NCBI GenBank assembly: GCA_002682825.1
Contig: NOKP01000010.1
Location: 248,001 to 312,000, forward strand
Length of the DNA stretch: 64,000 nucleotides
Direction: 5' to 3'
Source: Neonectria sp. B-13
Lineage: Eukaryota > Ascomycota > Sordariomycetes > Hypocreales > Nectriaceae
Under the pieces are notes generated by a model. The model searched no databases, was not told the DNA's origin, and saw nothing but the letters and a program-made list of their open reading frames with translations. The position numbers were made by a program, and so were the translations under genes. Below are positions 19,966 to 30,594 of this stretch, piece after piece (the first letter of the stretch is position 1; every line of letters starts with the position of its first letter).

Positions 19966-22653
19966 TTAGACTCCAGTAGGCGGTGGCGGGAAATAACTCA
20001 TTCTGTTACTGTTCTGTGCCATTGGCGGTGAATTAGGCAATGAGACTGGAGTTGGTGGGTACTGAAACCCGTGCTGAGGCTGATGGGCAGGTTGTCCATT
20101 TTGCCATGGAGCGCCAGATTCAAACTGCTTTTGTGTCTGACTAGCAGGTGGCGGAACTGAGTAATATGTTCCAGTGTTGTACTGGTGATACTGAGTGGTA
20201 TTGGTAGCCATTGGGGGTTGAGGAGGAGGATGGGCCTGATATTGCACTTGTGTTTGCGTGGCTTGGGGTGTCTGAGCAGGTGTACCGATGGGAGAATAGG
20301 TGGATTGGGTATATGTCTGTTGGTACTGGGGTGCGGGTGTGTACTGCTGAGGTGCAGGTGTGTATTGCTGAGATGTAGGTGTGTACTGTTGAGGTGCAGG
20401 TGTAGGTGTGTACTGCTGAGGTGTAGGTGTGTACTGTTGTGGTGAAGGTGTGTACTGCTGCGGTGCAGGTGCGTACTGTTGGGGAGTAGAAGACTGCTGG
20501 GGAGTGGAAGATTGCTGAGGAGTGGAAGATTGCTGAGGAGTGGAAGACTGCTGAGGAGTGGAATACTGCTGAGGAGTGAAAGGTTGCTGTGAAGTGCTGA
20601 TGACGGAGGCCCTCCTGCTGAAGTCTGTTGGCGGTGGAGGAGGTGGTGGCACTTGGGTTTGTTGATAAGGGCCTGTGTGCTGTTGGGGTGCAGGCGCGTA
20701 CTGCTGCGGAGAGAAAGATTGCTGTGAAGCGAGAGATTGCTGCGGAGTGCCGATGACTGAAGCCCTCCTGCTGGGGTCTGTTGGTGGAGGAGGTGGCGGT
20801 ACTTGGGTTTGTTGATAAGGGCCAGTGTGCTGCTGAGGCGTAGGTGCGTAGTGTTGGGGAGTAGAAGACTGCTGTGAGGAGGAAAACTGCGGTGGAGGGG
20901 GGAAAGATTGTTGTGGAGAGAGCGATTGCTGCGGAGAGAAAGATTGTTGCGGATTGCTGATGAAGGAGGCTCTCCTGTTCGGGTCTGTTGGCGGAGGAGG
21001 CGGTGGCGGTACCTGGGCTTGTTGATAAGGGCCGGTGTGCTGCTGTGATACGTAGGGGGGATATTGAGGATACTGTGGTTGAAAGTCTTGCGCAGTGGGC
21101 TGCTGAGGCTGTGTCAAGCGTTGTACAGCATGTCCTTCAGGCACTTGAGTAGTATTAGGTGAAACAACAGGACTCTGTGTGTAGGCATGCGACTCGGCTG
21201 GTGGCACTTGGGTTGCTGGTGGCGGCTGTGGTGGCGGCTGAGGGGTCCTCGAGACTGGTGGAGGATATCCAGTTGGTGTTGATTGGGCGGCCTGATTGGG
21301 AAGACTGGTTTTCTCTGGGGGATATGTGTAACTCTGCGTGGTTTCCTGAGGTGGTGTCGGTAAAGCAGCATTCAAAACCTGCGGAGATTGTTGTTGCTGG
21401 TATGGGGTCGTCTCAATAGGCGTTTGCATTGGGAGGGCCTCATTCATTGTGGTCATATTCCATGTTTGAGACGAGTCCGCGGGATTGTAAGGTGGGATAA
21501 TCGACGTCCGTGATGTTTGCGCAAGTGGAGGCGGTTGTTGCTGAGACTGCTGAGACTGCTGAGACTGCTGGGACTGCTGGGACTGCTGTGGCTGGGTGGT
21601 CATGGGAGACTGAGTCCCTTCCCGTGTCTGCACGGCACAGGGGGCTGGAGTATACGGCGGTGAGAACACCTGAGTGTTGATAGGAGCTGTAGAATAAGCG
21701 GCTGGCAGTGGAACTTGCTGCTGGGGTGGATTCTGTTGCTGAGGTGAATAGCCTTGCTGAGGTGAATAGCCTTGCTGAGGTGAATAGCCTTGCTGAGGTG
21801 AATAGCCTTGCTGAGGTGAATAGCCTTGCTGAGGTGAATAGCCATAGTATCGCGGCACAGGCTGCTGACCAGTGGTGCTTGGCGTCATGTAAGGCTGGCC
21901 TTGAGGTACCGGCGTATGAGCCATCGGCGCTTGGAAGTCTTGAGGATAACCATTCGGACTCAGAGCGTACGTAGTCTGGCCTGCTGTCTGTGCAATTGCA
22001 TCGCTATACGGTGGAGGAGGGGGCATGGGAAGTGCTTGAGAGGAGCTGCTCCCAGCGGGATAGGGATAGGCTTGGTTGGTGTATTGCTGGGTTGCATAGC
22101 CGGCCTCGGCCGCTTTGGCGTCTTGGACGGCGTCGAAAACACCGGCCTTCTTGAAAGCCGTGACAGCATCCTTCTTCTTCTTATGGTCCGTGTGCACCTT
22201 CTCCACAGCCAATCCCGCTCCGTCGAGGGCGGCATGGGTGACGATCTTGATGGCCGTCTCGTTCTCGATGACAGCTGCAATTCCATGCTCGGCTCCGGCT
22301 GTAGCCACTGCGTCGGCGCCCATGGACCCCACGCCAAGAGTTACCACGCCGATAGTCCCACTGATCGCCATGCTCCCCAGGACGTCACGCTTGCGAGTGT
22401 TGTGTGTTTCGTGGAGCTTGTTGAGGTGTCTTTCGATAATCTCGCGCTTCTTACGGGCATTGTGGATCGCTGGGGCGGCCATGGCTACGCCGATGGTGGA
22501 AATGCCCAGCGTGAAGGGGACCGCAATGCCAGAAATCGCTGTGGACGTTGCGGCACCCGAGATTAGGCGGGTATAGTGCTCCCACTCCCGCTGGAGCTCC
22601 TCCGCTGTTAGTCCGTTGCATTTTTGGTCGTAGGCCTTGAAGTCGAATGGCAT
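19966..22653 (-). CDS. Pro/Gln-rich repeat protein with conserved hydrophobic N-terminal domain (895 aa)
   Basis: An uninterrupted 895-codon ORF starting at ATG. Residues 1-175 form a structured domain (AYDQKCNGLTAEELQREWEHY, then two Gly/Ala-rich hydrophobic stretches at about 32-62 and 92-118 around the basic segment NARKKREIIERHLNK). From memory, similar N-termini occur in many uncharacterised filamentous fungal proteins. The rest is low-complexity Pro/Gln/Ser/Tyr sequence: six YSPQQG copies at about 271-306, poly-Gln/Ser runs, QQYTP arrays near the end, and a module QQHTGPYQQ(T/A)QVPPPPPP...RRAS(V/F)I repeated three times with RRAS serines at 563, 632 and 683. These match the basophilic (PKA-type) consensus RRxS-hydrophobic, and the poly-Pro runs could bind SH3 or WW domains. 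No signal peptide. Function unknown; a scaffold or membrane-associated regulator is an inference. Confidence 0.85.
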   Translation of the reverse strand: MPFDFKAYDQKCNGLTAEELQREWEHYTRLISGAATSTAISGIAVPFTLGISTIGVAMAAPAIHNARKKREIIERHLNKLHETHNTRKRDVLGSMAISGTIGVVTLGVGSMGADAVATAGAEHGIAAVIENETAIKIVTHAALDGAGLAVEKVHTDHKKKKDAVTAFKKAGVFDAVQDAKAAEAGYATQQYTNQAYPYPAGSSSSQALPMPPPPPYSDAIAQTAGQTTYALSPNGYPQDFQAPMAHTPVPQGQPYMTPSTTGQQPVPRYYGYSPQQGYSPQQGYSPQQGYSPQQGYSPQQGYSPQQQNPPQQQVPLPAAYSTAPINTQVFSPPYTPAPCAVQTREGTQSPMTTQPQQSQQSQQSQQSQQSQQQPPPLAQTSRTSIIPPYNPADSSQTWNMTTMNEALPMQTPIETTPYQQQQSPQVLNAALPTPPQETTQSYTYPPEKTSLPNQAAQSTPTGYPPPVSRTPQPPPQPPPATQVPPAESHAYTQSPVVSPNTTQVPEGHAVQRLTQPQQPTAQDFQPQYPQYPPYVSQQHTGPYQQAQVPPPPPPPTDPNRRASFISNPQQSFSPQQSLSPQQSFPPPPQFSSSQQSSTPQHYAPTPQQHTGPYQQTQVPPPPPPTDPSRRASVIGTPQQSLASQQSFSPQQYAPAPQQHTGPYQQTQVPPPPPPPTDFSRRASVISTSQQPFTPQQYSTPQQSSTPQQSSTPQQSSTPQQSSTPQQYAPAPQQYTPSPQQYTPTPQQYTPTPAPQQYTPTSQQYTPAPQQYTPAPQYQQTYTQSTYSPIGTPAQTPQATQTQVQYQAHPPPQPPMATNTTQYHQYNTGTYYSVPPPASQTQKQFESGAPWQNGQPAHQPQHGFQYPPTPVSLPNSPPMAQNSNRMSYFPPPPTGV
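21738..21843 (-). repeat. Perfect 18-nt tandem repeat inside the Pro/Gln-rich gene
   Basis: Six essentially identical copies of an 18-nt unit (on + strand tgctgaggtgaatagcct) encode YSPQQG repeats. The identity at third codon positions indicates recent slippage or unequal exchange rather than old conserved repeats, so copy number is likely variable between strains. Confidence 0.85.
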
Positions 22654-24072
22654 CTTGTCGTGAGTCTTTGTGTCGCGCAGAGCACGAACAGCGGTGATGG
22701 TATAGCAAGAGTTGACAAGAGCAGGTTGAACAAGACCGTAGGGATAGCGGGGACCTGAGTGAACTTCGTACTTGTACGGATCGATAGATACGGCTGCCTC
22801 ACAGCTGAATCCCGAGTGCAGGGTTAACGAGTCCAGACTCGAGAGATTCCGCTAGTGATATGCATGATTCAGCCGCACGAGGCACACACCATTCAATCCT
22901 GTTACATGGTAAGGCACACAACCCGGTTCCCGTTAGACCAAAGGGTTTTATTGTCTATTCTGTTCTAGCTGAGGTATTTCCGGCTTCCTTTAGCCTCTTT
23001 GGAACGTGTTTATGTTTCGCTTTCCCCCTTACCTCCGTCCATTCCGGTGAATACGCCATTTCAGATACGTCTGTTGGGGAACATATCCTATCAGCCTTGC
23101 CCCTGACTCACTCACAGCCAGGCCAATCAGGCTGCCATGGAATAAGTGCCCTCGTAAACGTTGGCAGTAAGATGCTGTCCTGTTGCTAAGTATAGCCCGC
23201 AGCTGCAGGCTCCAAGTTCGAGGGGTACCGGTAGTTGTGTTGGCTCCCCGGACTTCGGCACGCTCGGCTAATCTAAGTCCGACTAAGCGAAGACGTGACA
23301 CGGTTGTGGAAGCTAGCCTGGCACACTGACATGACACGGTGCAGTGCAATCAAGCTTTTGAGACACACAAAAGTCCACCCTCCACCGGCCCCTTCAACTG
23401 ATGGTTACTTGTTAGAGTACACCACTGGTTCCGAAGTAAAAGTTGTAAAATCCAGTGAGAATTGCAAACTCCGCAAACATGCAACTCAGATAGTCTACTT
23501 TGGCTGGGAACAAGAGGCAACTGTCTCGCAATTGTTTCTTTACACTGGTCAAATTGAATCAAGCTTTCGTATCTGCTCTGCAATTTCGGGGTTCCGTACG
23601 AAATCCCTCAGTGTGGTGAATTGATTGTGTTTCGTGGCAAAACGAAAATCGTTTGCTTGGGTCACAAGAAATTGATGTAGATAAGCATAAGGCACTCGCA
23701 TAGAATCTCGAACAAGATGCTAAGATATAGTTCTTTGGCAACTGTAACTATACTCGACGATATGTGGTGAGAGATTCGACCTGTCAAGGTATTGAGCCTT
23801 GCCTGATTGGGACAGTGTGTCGTGACCTAGAGTAATCACAGCCTCAAGAATTAGGCAAGCGAACGATTGCGATGTACGATTCTTACTTGCACTTCCAAAT
23901 TTTCCAGTCCTCCTGAATCTAGATCCGCTATTATCCTACTTCACAGATTCGACTGCAAGGAATTTCGGAAAGATCGAGCGGGCGATGACCACAGTGCCCA
24001 AGCCCATTCCAAAACTACGAAATTATGTTCACGAAGACGACCACGACACTTAGATCCTTGTGTTAGGTGGCA
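22654..24072. other. Intergenic region upstream of the Pro/Gln-rich gene
   Basis: No gene could be supported on either strand. It includes the probable promoter of the minus-strand gene starting at 22653. Several ORFs of about 60-110 codons are present but contradict each other and have no recognisable domains. Confidence 0.4.
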
Positions 24073-24418
24073 GTATACGAGTGAGAGTGAGGGGAGTGGC
24101 GAGAGGCGTAATTATCCTTGTAATAATGGGAGCGGGGATTGCTGGACGAGCAGCGAAAAATGCCCTGTGGCGCAAGGGGAGGGTACGTTGTGTTGTGGCG
24201 TTCGTATATTGGCCACTGTCCAACTGTTGGTACCTTCTCGTATAACTTCACTATCCTCGGCGACACTCCCTCTGGCGAGGCCATTTTTGCCTGGACCTGG
24301 GTTAACTAGATCGCTAACCGCGAGATGTACATGAACTGCGCCGCCGTAGATATCACAGCTGGCTCCTCTCTCAAGCCCATGTTGGCTTTCAGCGACCGGC
24401 TGAAACAAACATGGGCCA
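24073..24418 (+). pseudogene. Decayed LPMO-like (AA11-type) secreted protein fragment
   Basis: Two pieces of one protein family are seen in different frames. First NYPCNNGSGDCWTSSEKCPV and QGEGTL (about 24110-24190). Then SYIGHCPTVGTFSYNFTI, DTPSGEAIFAWTWVN, an in-frame TAG at about 24308, and IANREMYMNCAAVDITAGS. The words (F/T)AWTWxNKxGNREMYMNCA and SYxGxCP are hallmarks of fungal AA11-like lytic polysaccharide monooxygenases and relatives. The start with signal peptide and N-terminal copper His is absent. The middle part with the conserved GGGSCQ region is deleted, a frameshift separates the two pieces, and a stop interrupts the last. This is a dead remnant. The exact family (AA11 versus related GNREMYMNCA proteins) is uncertain. 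Confidence 0.5.
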
Positions 24419-25163
24419 GAAAGTGATAATGAACAGCCTTTCATATACTACCATTGTCTAGAGAGAGTGTTACATACAGTCAGTAAATTCATCATCATCC
24501 CTGATAGTATTAGATGTCCCTATGAATATTATTTCAGACTACGAATTTAGTTCTGAACTTGTTTAAAAAAGATTTAATCAACCAGGGCTACCAAACACAT
24601 GCTTTCTAAATAACAACTCTAAATTCTTCAGGGTCGGCGATATTGAAATTCAGCATTCCATTTACAACCACATGTACAGCATATAACTCGAACCAAGCAA
24701 GGGATCGCGCAGCGTTGGTATTTAGAACACATGAAGATAATCGCCAACAGATGCATAGCTTTGTTTGGCAGGTGAAACAGGCAACGGCAATGCCGGCACA
24801 TTGTAACAGGGGCTCAACACAGAGTGTATCATGTCTCACCAATCACAAAACCCCTTACCAGGTCCTTATGATGCCCATTATGAGCCGTTTCAATCGATGC
24901 CCTGACATGTGATGTTATAGGTGCAAAATCCGGAGATTGAAACATGTCCAAGATCCAAAAGTTCCAAGATCTGCCGATCATCGCACCTCGTTGCTCGTTT
25001 GTCTTATGCTATTGGCTGCGCGCCCTTAGCTAATGATCCTGTTCATGTGTCCACCAAAGACACCTGCCTTTTCGGCAGACGGGTCCGTCTAATTGTGGAT
25101 AGTGTTTCTTTATCGCCCTCTAGTGCGACAAAGGACCCGAGAGCCGGAGCCGATTGCAATCAT
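24419..25163. other. Intergenic before the RNase T2 gene
   Basis: No gene supported. The sequence just downstream of the LPMO-like relic is AT-rich. ORFs of 78-92 codons on both strands show no domain. Confidence 0.4.
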
Positions 25164-25170
25164 TATATAT
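25164..25170 (+). promoter_or_regulatory. TATA box of the RNase T2 gene
   Basis: TATATAT lies about 91-97 bases upstream of the ATG at 25261, with an A/C-rich leader and AACCGAAAAG-like sequence between. Confidence 0.4.
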
Positions 25171-25260
25171 GTCTCCCAGATCTTGCTACCGTATTGTGAA
25201 AGTTGTAACAAGAAACACCATTCCCTCATTCACAATACAGAACCGAAAAGTCGCTACAAA

Positions 25261-26076
25261 ATGCCTTTTGTTCGAGCTCTTGCTGCTGTTGCAGTCATCC
25301 TGCCAGGCGCAATAGCTGCTTCGGCATCGTGCTCCAGCGACCTACCCCTGTCCTGCCACAACACGACGACCGTATCTGACACCTGTTGCTTCATTCCGGC
25401 CGGTCAGATCCTCCAGACCCAGTTCTGGGATACGGATCCTGCTGCTGGGCCATCTGGCGAGTCTTAATACCAAGGTCACTTCAGCTGCTGTATTAATAAT
25501 GTGACAGATTCCTGGACCATTCATGGTTTGTGGCCTGACAATTGTGATGGCACCTACCCACAGTTCTGTGACTCCAGTCGTGAATACACCGACATTGAAG
25601 AAATCATGACGCAGTTCGGCGACGAGGCTACTTTGTCCTACATAAAGACTTACTGGCTTAGTGATTCTGGCTCAGACGAGTCACTCTGGGAGCATGAGTG
25701 GGGAAAGCACGGAACCTGCATCAGCACCCTGGATCCTGACTGCTACACCGACTACCAAACCGGCGAGGAGGCGGCAGATTACGTGAACACGCTTGTCTCG
25801 CTATTCAAGACACTTCCTACCTACAAGTGGCTGAAGGAAGCAGGCATCACGCCCTCGACGAACAAGACGTACACGGTTAGCGAGATACAGGATGCTCTTG
25901 TGGCGCAGCATGGTGCTGAAGTTACCCTCGGTTGTAATGGTGTCTACCTTGACGAGGTGTGGTACCATTTCAACGTCCAGGGGTCTCTCCAGGACGGTAC
26001 ATTTATTGCTTCTACTCCTGACGGAAGCAAAGGCAGCTGCCCCAGCAGTGGAATCAAGTATGCCCCCAAGGCATAG
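25261..26076 (+). CDS. Secreted ribonuclease T2 (254 aa), GC-AG intron
   Basis: RNase T2 family: an extracellular base-non-specific RNase cutting through a 2',3'-cyclic phosphate. A signal peptide covers about residues 1-20. CAS I is WTIHGLWP (His71) and CAS II is HEWGKHGTC (His128, Glu129, Lys132, His133), so all catalytic residues are present. Many cysteines and NxT sites fit a secreted glycoprotein. Read straight through, a TAA interrupts the frame after GPSGES. The family has GPSDSWTIHGLWP here, and this is restored exactly by removing 25457-25507 (51 nt), which starts GCGAGT and ends GACAG, making Ser65-Asp66 contiguous. I therefore model exons 25261-25456 and 25508-26076 with a rare GC-AG intron. 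The alternative is a nonsense pseudogene, but the rest is intact. Length is typical for fungal T2 enzymes. Confidence 0.88.
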
Positions 26077-26787
26077 ATTGCTGGTTCTCCACCTTCACCT
26101 GTATTCTCGAGCCTATCTGGTTTCGAGTTGAAGCGTGATTGGCAAAGTCCGCTTGTAAATAGAGCCACGTTGATCTCAGTTTTAGAATGAATTGCAATGC
26201 TGAGAAATACAAAGGCACTAAACTGAATGTTATTGTCGAACTGATTTGAATACTTCTTGAACACTTAACTTTGACTTGGGAAGGAGCGAAATAGAATGAA
26301 TTCCAACAATATTTTACTGTATCAAGATATTGCAGTGAGGCATATTTTGATAAGAATTGGTCGTGGTTTCTCTGTTAGTGGTTTCCTTTCAGACTAAGCA
26401 AGTGCTTTTCGTGCAAATGGCAGTACTCAAGTGTGCATATGCACGTTAAACCCGAAAGCACCATTAGCATCGAGACTGATTCTTGTTCATCATATATCAC
26501 TAGCTTTAGATATCACATCAACTTTTTAAAGAGTGGGAAGAAAATTGTTACTAGTTAAGACTTTTAATTAAGGAGTGACGGCAGAGGGAACTGCCAAACC
26601 CATAGTCGGGCTGTACGAAGGAGATAGTAAACGAATGATTGGGGAAGGCTTGGAGGGAGCGTGATGTGATCAGTTTAGGATGTCCAACTTAGAGAAGAAG
26701 AGCTACCTAGACAGGCACTGTGAGTTAGGAAATGGAAGTTGTGCTTAAGACGAGCAAGATCCCACCCAGAGCATCCTTTGGCGTTCT
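26077..26787. other. Intergenic between convergent RNase T2 and glucan lyase genes
   Basis: AT-rich 3' flanking sequence of two convergent genes; no further gene seen. Confidence 0.5.
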
Positions 26788-29700
26788 TCAGACGCTGTCG
26801 TGGGTCAACTGGATGCTCAATCCATCCGGGGTGTGAGCATCGGCGACAGGGAACGTGACAACGGTGGCCTTGTAGCCAACGTTGGTTTCGTACGAGACAT
26901 TGCGGTTGGAGGATGAGACGCCGACAGAGCTGAGGTTGGTGTTCGGAGTGTGCCAGAAAACCACGGTGTATTGCGTGCCGATAATCTCCGACAGGTCTCC
27001 ATATCCGTTCCAAGGAGCCTTGACTTTCAGAGTGCGTACGGAGCGCGTGGGCGAGTCATCGGCGGCGACCTTGGTTGTAGTCTGTGACAGTCGCATGTTA
27101 GTCTTACGGAACATTTGGGGCGTGAAGCTTTTGGGTATCGCGTGACTAACCTGCTCGATGAGAACGTGGCAGTACTTGTCTGCGGCCTTGGAGTCGCCGA
27201 AAATGTGGTGGGCATGACCAAACTCCCCGCTGATGTCGGGAACATGCGACTTGGGGGCGCTCTCTCGGGAGATGCCATCGTCGAGGTACATGCTGTAGGC
27301 CTATAAATTTGTAAGCGCTTGTCATCGAATTCACAGGTCCAAGTATCTTACGTTGTTCTTTCCGGGGTACACATGTAGAGTGACCGGGTTGGCATCTTGC
27401 TTGGGGAGGGACGGGTCCGGGATGTAGTCCCGAACCTGGATCTTGGGGATGATGGCGCCTACAACTCTCGTTAGTACCCAATATCACACCTATGGAGTGT
27501 TGAATGCTTACCCTCGCGTAGATACATCGGGGTGATGTAGGGCAGCTGAGAGTCCTGGTCGCTGATGTGACAGTCGTACTCGATCCGGCTGCCTCCGTCG
27601 ACGGGGACGGACAACGCGGCACCAATGGGCTCGTCTGGCCGCAAGTTCATTGGGAACCACTTGTCAGGGTAGGGGAGATAGATCTTGCGGGTTGCGCGCT
27701 TGCTTTCGGGGAGCAATGCCGGCGCCACAAGCAAGTCGTGCCTGAGCATGTACTGGCTGCGGGTGAAGCGTTGATTCTGCAAATAAACGGTTGGTGAGGT
27801 GTTCCCAAGCAATCACGCGAATGAGAGAAACTTACGTCTTTCGAGAAAAGAGTTCTGTCGACGTCATCCGTAATGACCTGTTTAGATGTACGGCGTTAGT
27901 TACCAAATTCCCAGGATTCAAAGTCTGCTGAGCGGAACATGGAGTGACTTACCATTGCTCTAGCGATGGGCAATCCCGTGACGATGTTCTCAAACATGGC
28001 ATCGTACATGAGCTGCATCAGACTGTAGCGAAGTCGGATGTAGTAACGGCAAACCGGGAGGACAGCGCGGTAGATGGTGGCTTCTCTTCCCTGGTACTTG
28101 TCTCGGTTCTCCTCGTAGTGCTTCTGGTAAGCGTAGGGCTCCTGGAACTGCTTGCCGTCCTTTCGCATCTGGCCCTTTCTCGGGCCGTCAACCCAGAAGC
28201 GCTTCTTGGTGTAGTGGTTACTAGTGATATTTTGTCAGTCAGGCTTCAAGGGGGGGGCGGGGATGGCGAGTTCTTACCGGAACCATGGGAGGAGCGAGTA
28301 AGCGCAATACCACCGGATAATAAGCTCGGGGTTGGGATAGTCGTGCTCGGCGTCGGTGAACTCAAACCCTCCAACATCCTGTCCCGAGATTGTGACTCCG
28401 GACATACCAAGGGCGAGAACCTGCGCGACGGAGATGTCGAGGAACTCCCATGTCGAAGAGTTGTCTCCCGTCCACAGGCCAGCGTAACGATGACTTCCGA
28501 CGAAGCTTCCTCTGCCGATGATGAAGTTGCGACGGTTCTCTCTCCACTTCAGCGCCGGGCTGAGTTTGGAGATGTTTTCGAGACCGTGGTAGGTGGCCTT
28601 GTGCAGGTTGTAGCTGTACAGGGACCAGATCTCGATTGCCTTGCGCTGCTTTGCTCGGTCAGGATCTCCAGACCAGCCATCAGAGTCAAGCAAGAGTCTG
28701 AATGGGATGCTAGGAAATAATTGTTAGCTTTGATTCGGGGAAACCCTCTGTTTCGCAAACTTACGACTTCATGTCGCCGTACTCCTCTGCAATGCAAGGG
28801 GATGTCATGTCTTGCCAGACGAAATCCAGACCGCACTCGAAGAGGTACTTATACTGCTCTCCCCACCATTTCCGGACGACCTTGTTGTTCAGGTTAGGAT
28901 AATGGCCAGGGTGGCCGTTGCCCCAGCCGTAGTACACGCCTCCGTGGAATGGCTTCTTGGTGTTGTACACCTGCGAAAAGTCATAATCATCCTTCTCAAA
29001 GTATTCAGGCTTCTTGGTGTTCGGATCATTGAAGTAACGATTTCCTGTGCCGTATTCCAAGTACCGAACTTCGTGGGCGTGAGGGGCCGAAGGATCGATG
29101 TCCCGATTGTCTGCAATGAAGTACCCTTTCTTGAGTGCTTCGTTCAGAGTTTTGTACGCATCGGAAGGAATGGAGTTGATGTACGGGGTGATGTTGGTGG
29201 AGCATTTGACTCCCTTCTCCCGCAGTGTCTTGAACATGTTGACTGGATCCGGGAAGTGCTGGTCCCGCTTGTCGATGGTGAAAGTGCGGTAGTCGTCCTG
29301 CATGTCCACGTCGATGTGCATGCCGTCGATGGGAAAGCTGCACTTGCGGTATTCGTCAACAGCTTCAACGACCGTCTCTTGGTTATCGTAGCCGTAGCAA
29401 CCTTGATGATATCCAAGGACGTATCGAGGCTTGAGCCTGGGCTTGCCGACGACCGACGTGTACAACTGAATCAGCTCTTGCATGCTGTCACCTGCGGTGA
29501 CAATGCAGTGAAAGCTGTTGAACCTGGTAGCCACACGGATGGCGTTCTGGTCTGACACGCCTACATCAACACAGATGTGCGAGTAGTTGTCGATGAATGT
29601 CGCGGTCTGGGATCTGTATCCAGGGTGCGAGTCGACCTCGATCCAGAACGGTTCGGAGTGGTAGAGGGGCTCTCTATCATCCAGCGGTCCCTTTCCGTAG

Positions 29701-30594
29701 ACATTCTGATACTTCATGTTGTCGTAGTCTGTCACAGCAAGTTAGTGAGATTTCATGTGGTTTGGCGGTGATACCCACTGAAGTAGTTCATGTACGTCGT
29801 CTTCTTGAAGAGATCCTTGCCACCTTGTTCTCCGAAGCCCATGTAATCAGCCGTGGCAGACTTCTCAATGGCGAGGACCGTTGCAGTGCCGCTGTACTGA
29901 AGGCCTCTTGGCTTCGTCTTCCAGATGATTGCCTTGTCAGCTCCCTTGACAGTCTGGAGCTCGACCTTGTCCACGGTGCCGGCATCGAGACTCTGCACCT
30001 CGGGGAGTTTTTCTGCCGGGCCCTGGCTCTCCAGAACACGAACGGCCGTGATTTGGAATGGGTCTCTCTGCACCCAAAGCTGGCACTCGACCTTTCTCTT
30101 GTCTGTGCCAGGGTTCATCACAGACTGCAGGATGTAATACTGAGGGTCCTCGACCAGCTCAACAGCCCACTTGATTCCCTCAATGTCATCGAGTGAGCTA
30201 ATGAGAAGGCTGAGTGTATCACAAACGATGGTTCGACTGATCAACGGTAAGCTTCAGACTTTCTGCAGTGGGAGGTCAGGGTGCGCTGAGAGACTTACGA
30301 GTTGAAATCCGTAAATTGAGACCCCTTCTTGTTGTTTGGATCAAAGCGAATCCTCCAAACTCTTGGGCGCATGAACTGGATCAGAAGAAGCGAACCATCA
30401 TTGAAGCGGAAGACAGCTCCATGGCTGCAAGCCGGGTTCTTGCCGCCATCGTCGGAGAGCTGGTCAGCTGCGCGATAGCCAATGGTGGCAGGCTGCTTCA
30501 CTCCGCTGGAGCTGCCCTGGAGACCCTGAAAGAAGTCTTCGGCCTTGACGAAGATGTAAGGGTCTCTGAGCTTGGTTTCTTCGAACTGACTCAT
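26788..30594 (-). CDS. Alpha-1,4-glucan lyase (GH31), ten exons, 1091 aa
   Basis: A family GH31 enzyme that degrades starch or glycogen from the non-reducing end by beta-elimination, releasing 1,5-anhydro-D-fructose instead of glucose. Exons (minus strand): 30594-30299, 30236-29779, 29728-28765, 28709-28278, 28220-27953, 27877-27836, 27776-27512, 27458-27352, 27300-27151 and 27081-26788. All introns are GT-AG and phases match, giving 1091 residues, close to known lyases (about 1,050-1,090). Lyase-type words include GYHQGCYGYDNQETV, PIDGMHIDVDMQDDYRTFTI, the nucleophile motif FVWQDMTSP (Asp558; alpha-glucosidases have WIDMNE) and LWTGDN (acid/base Asp655), then SGQDVGGFEF. There is no signal peptide, so it is probably cytosolic, acting on glycogen. 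A DHA2-type transporter is divergent, 1.6 kb away. An ordinary GH31 alpha-glucosidase is the alternative, but WQDM argues for lyase. Confidence 0.87.

Noticed and set aside
21901..22566. 221-codon + strand ORF antisense to the Pro/Gln-rich gene
   Set aside because: Shadow of the conserved N-terminal coding part; no independent evidence.
25261..26076. RNase T2 as a nonsense pseudogene
   Set aside because: All catalytic residues are intact, and a 51-nt GC-AG intron exactly restores the family sequence, so an intact gene is more likely.
28812..29555. 247-codon + strand ORF antisense to the glucan lyase
   Set aside because: Complementary shadow of exon 3 of the lyase; Val/Leu-rich translation without any family.
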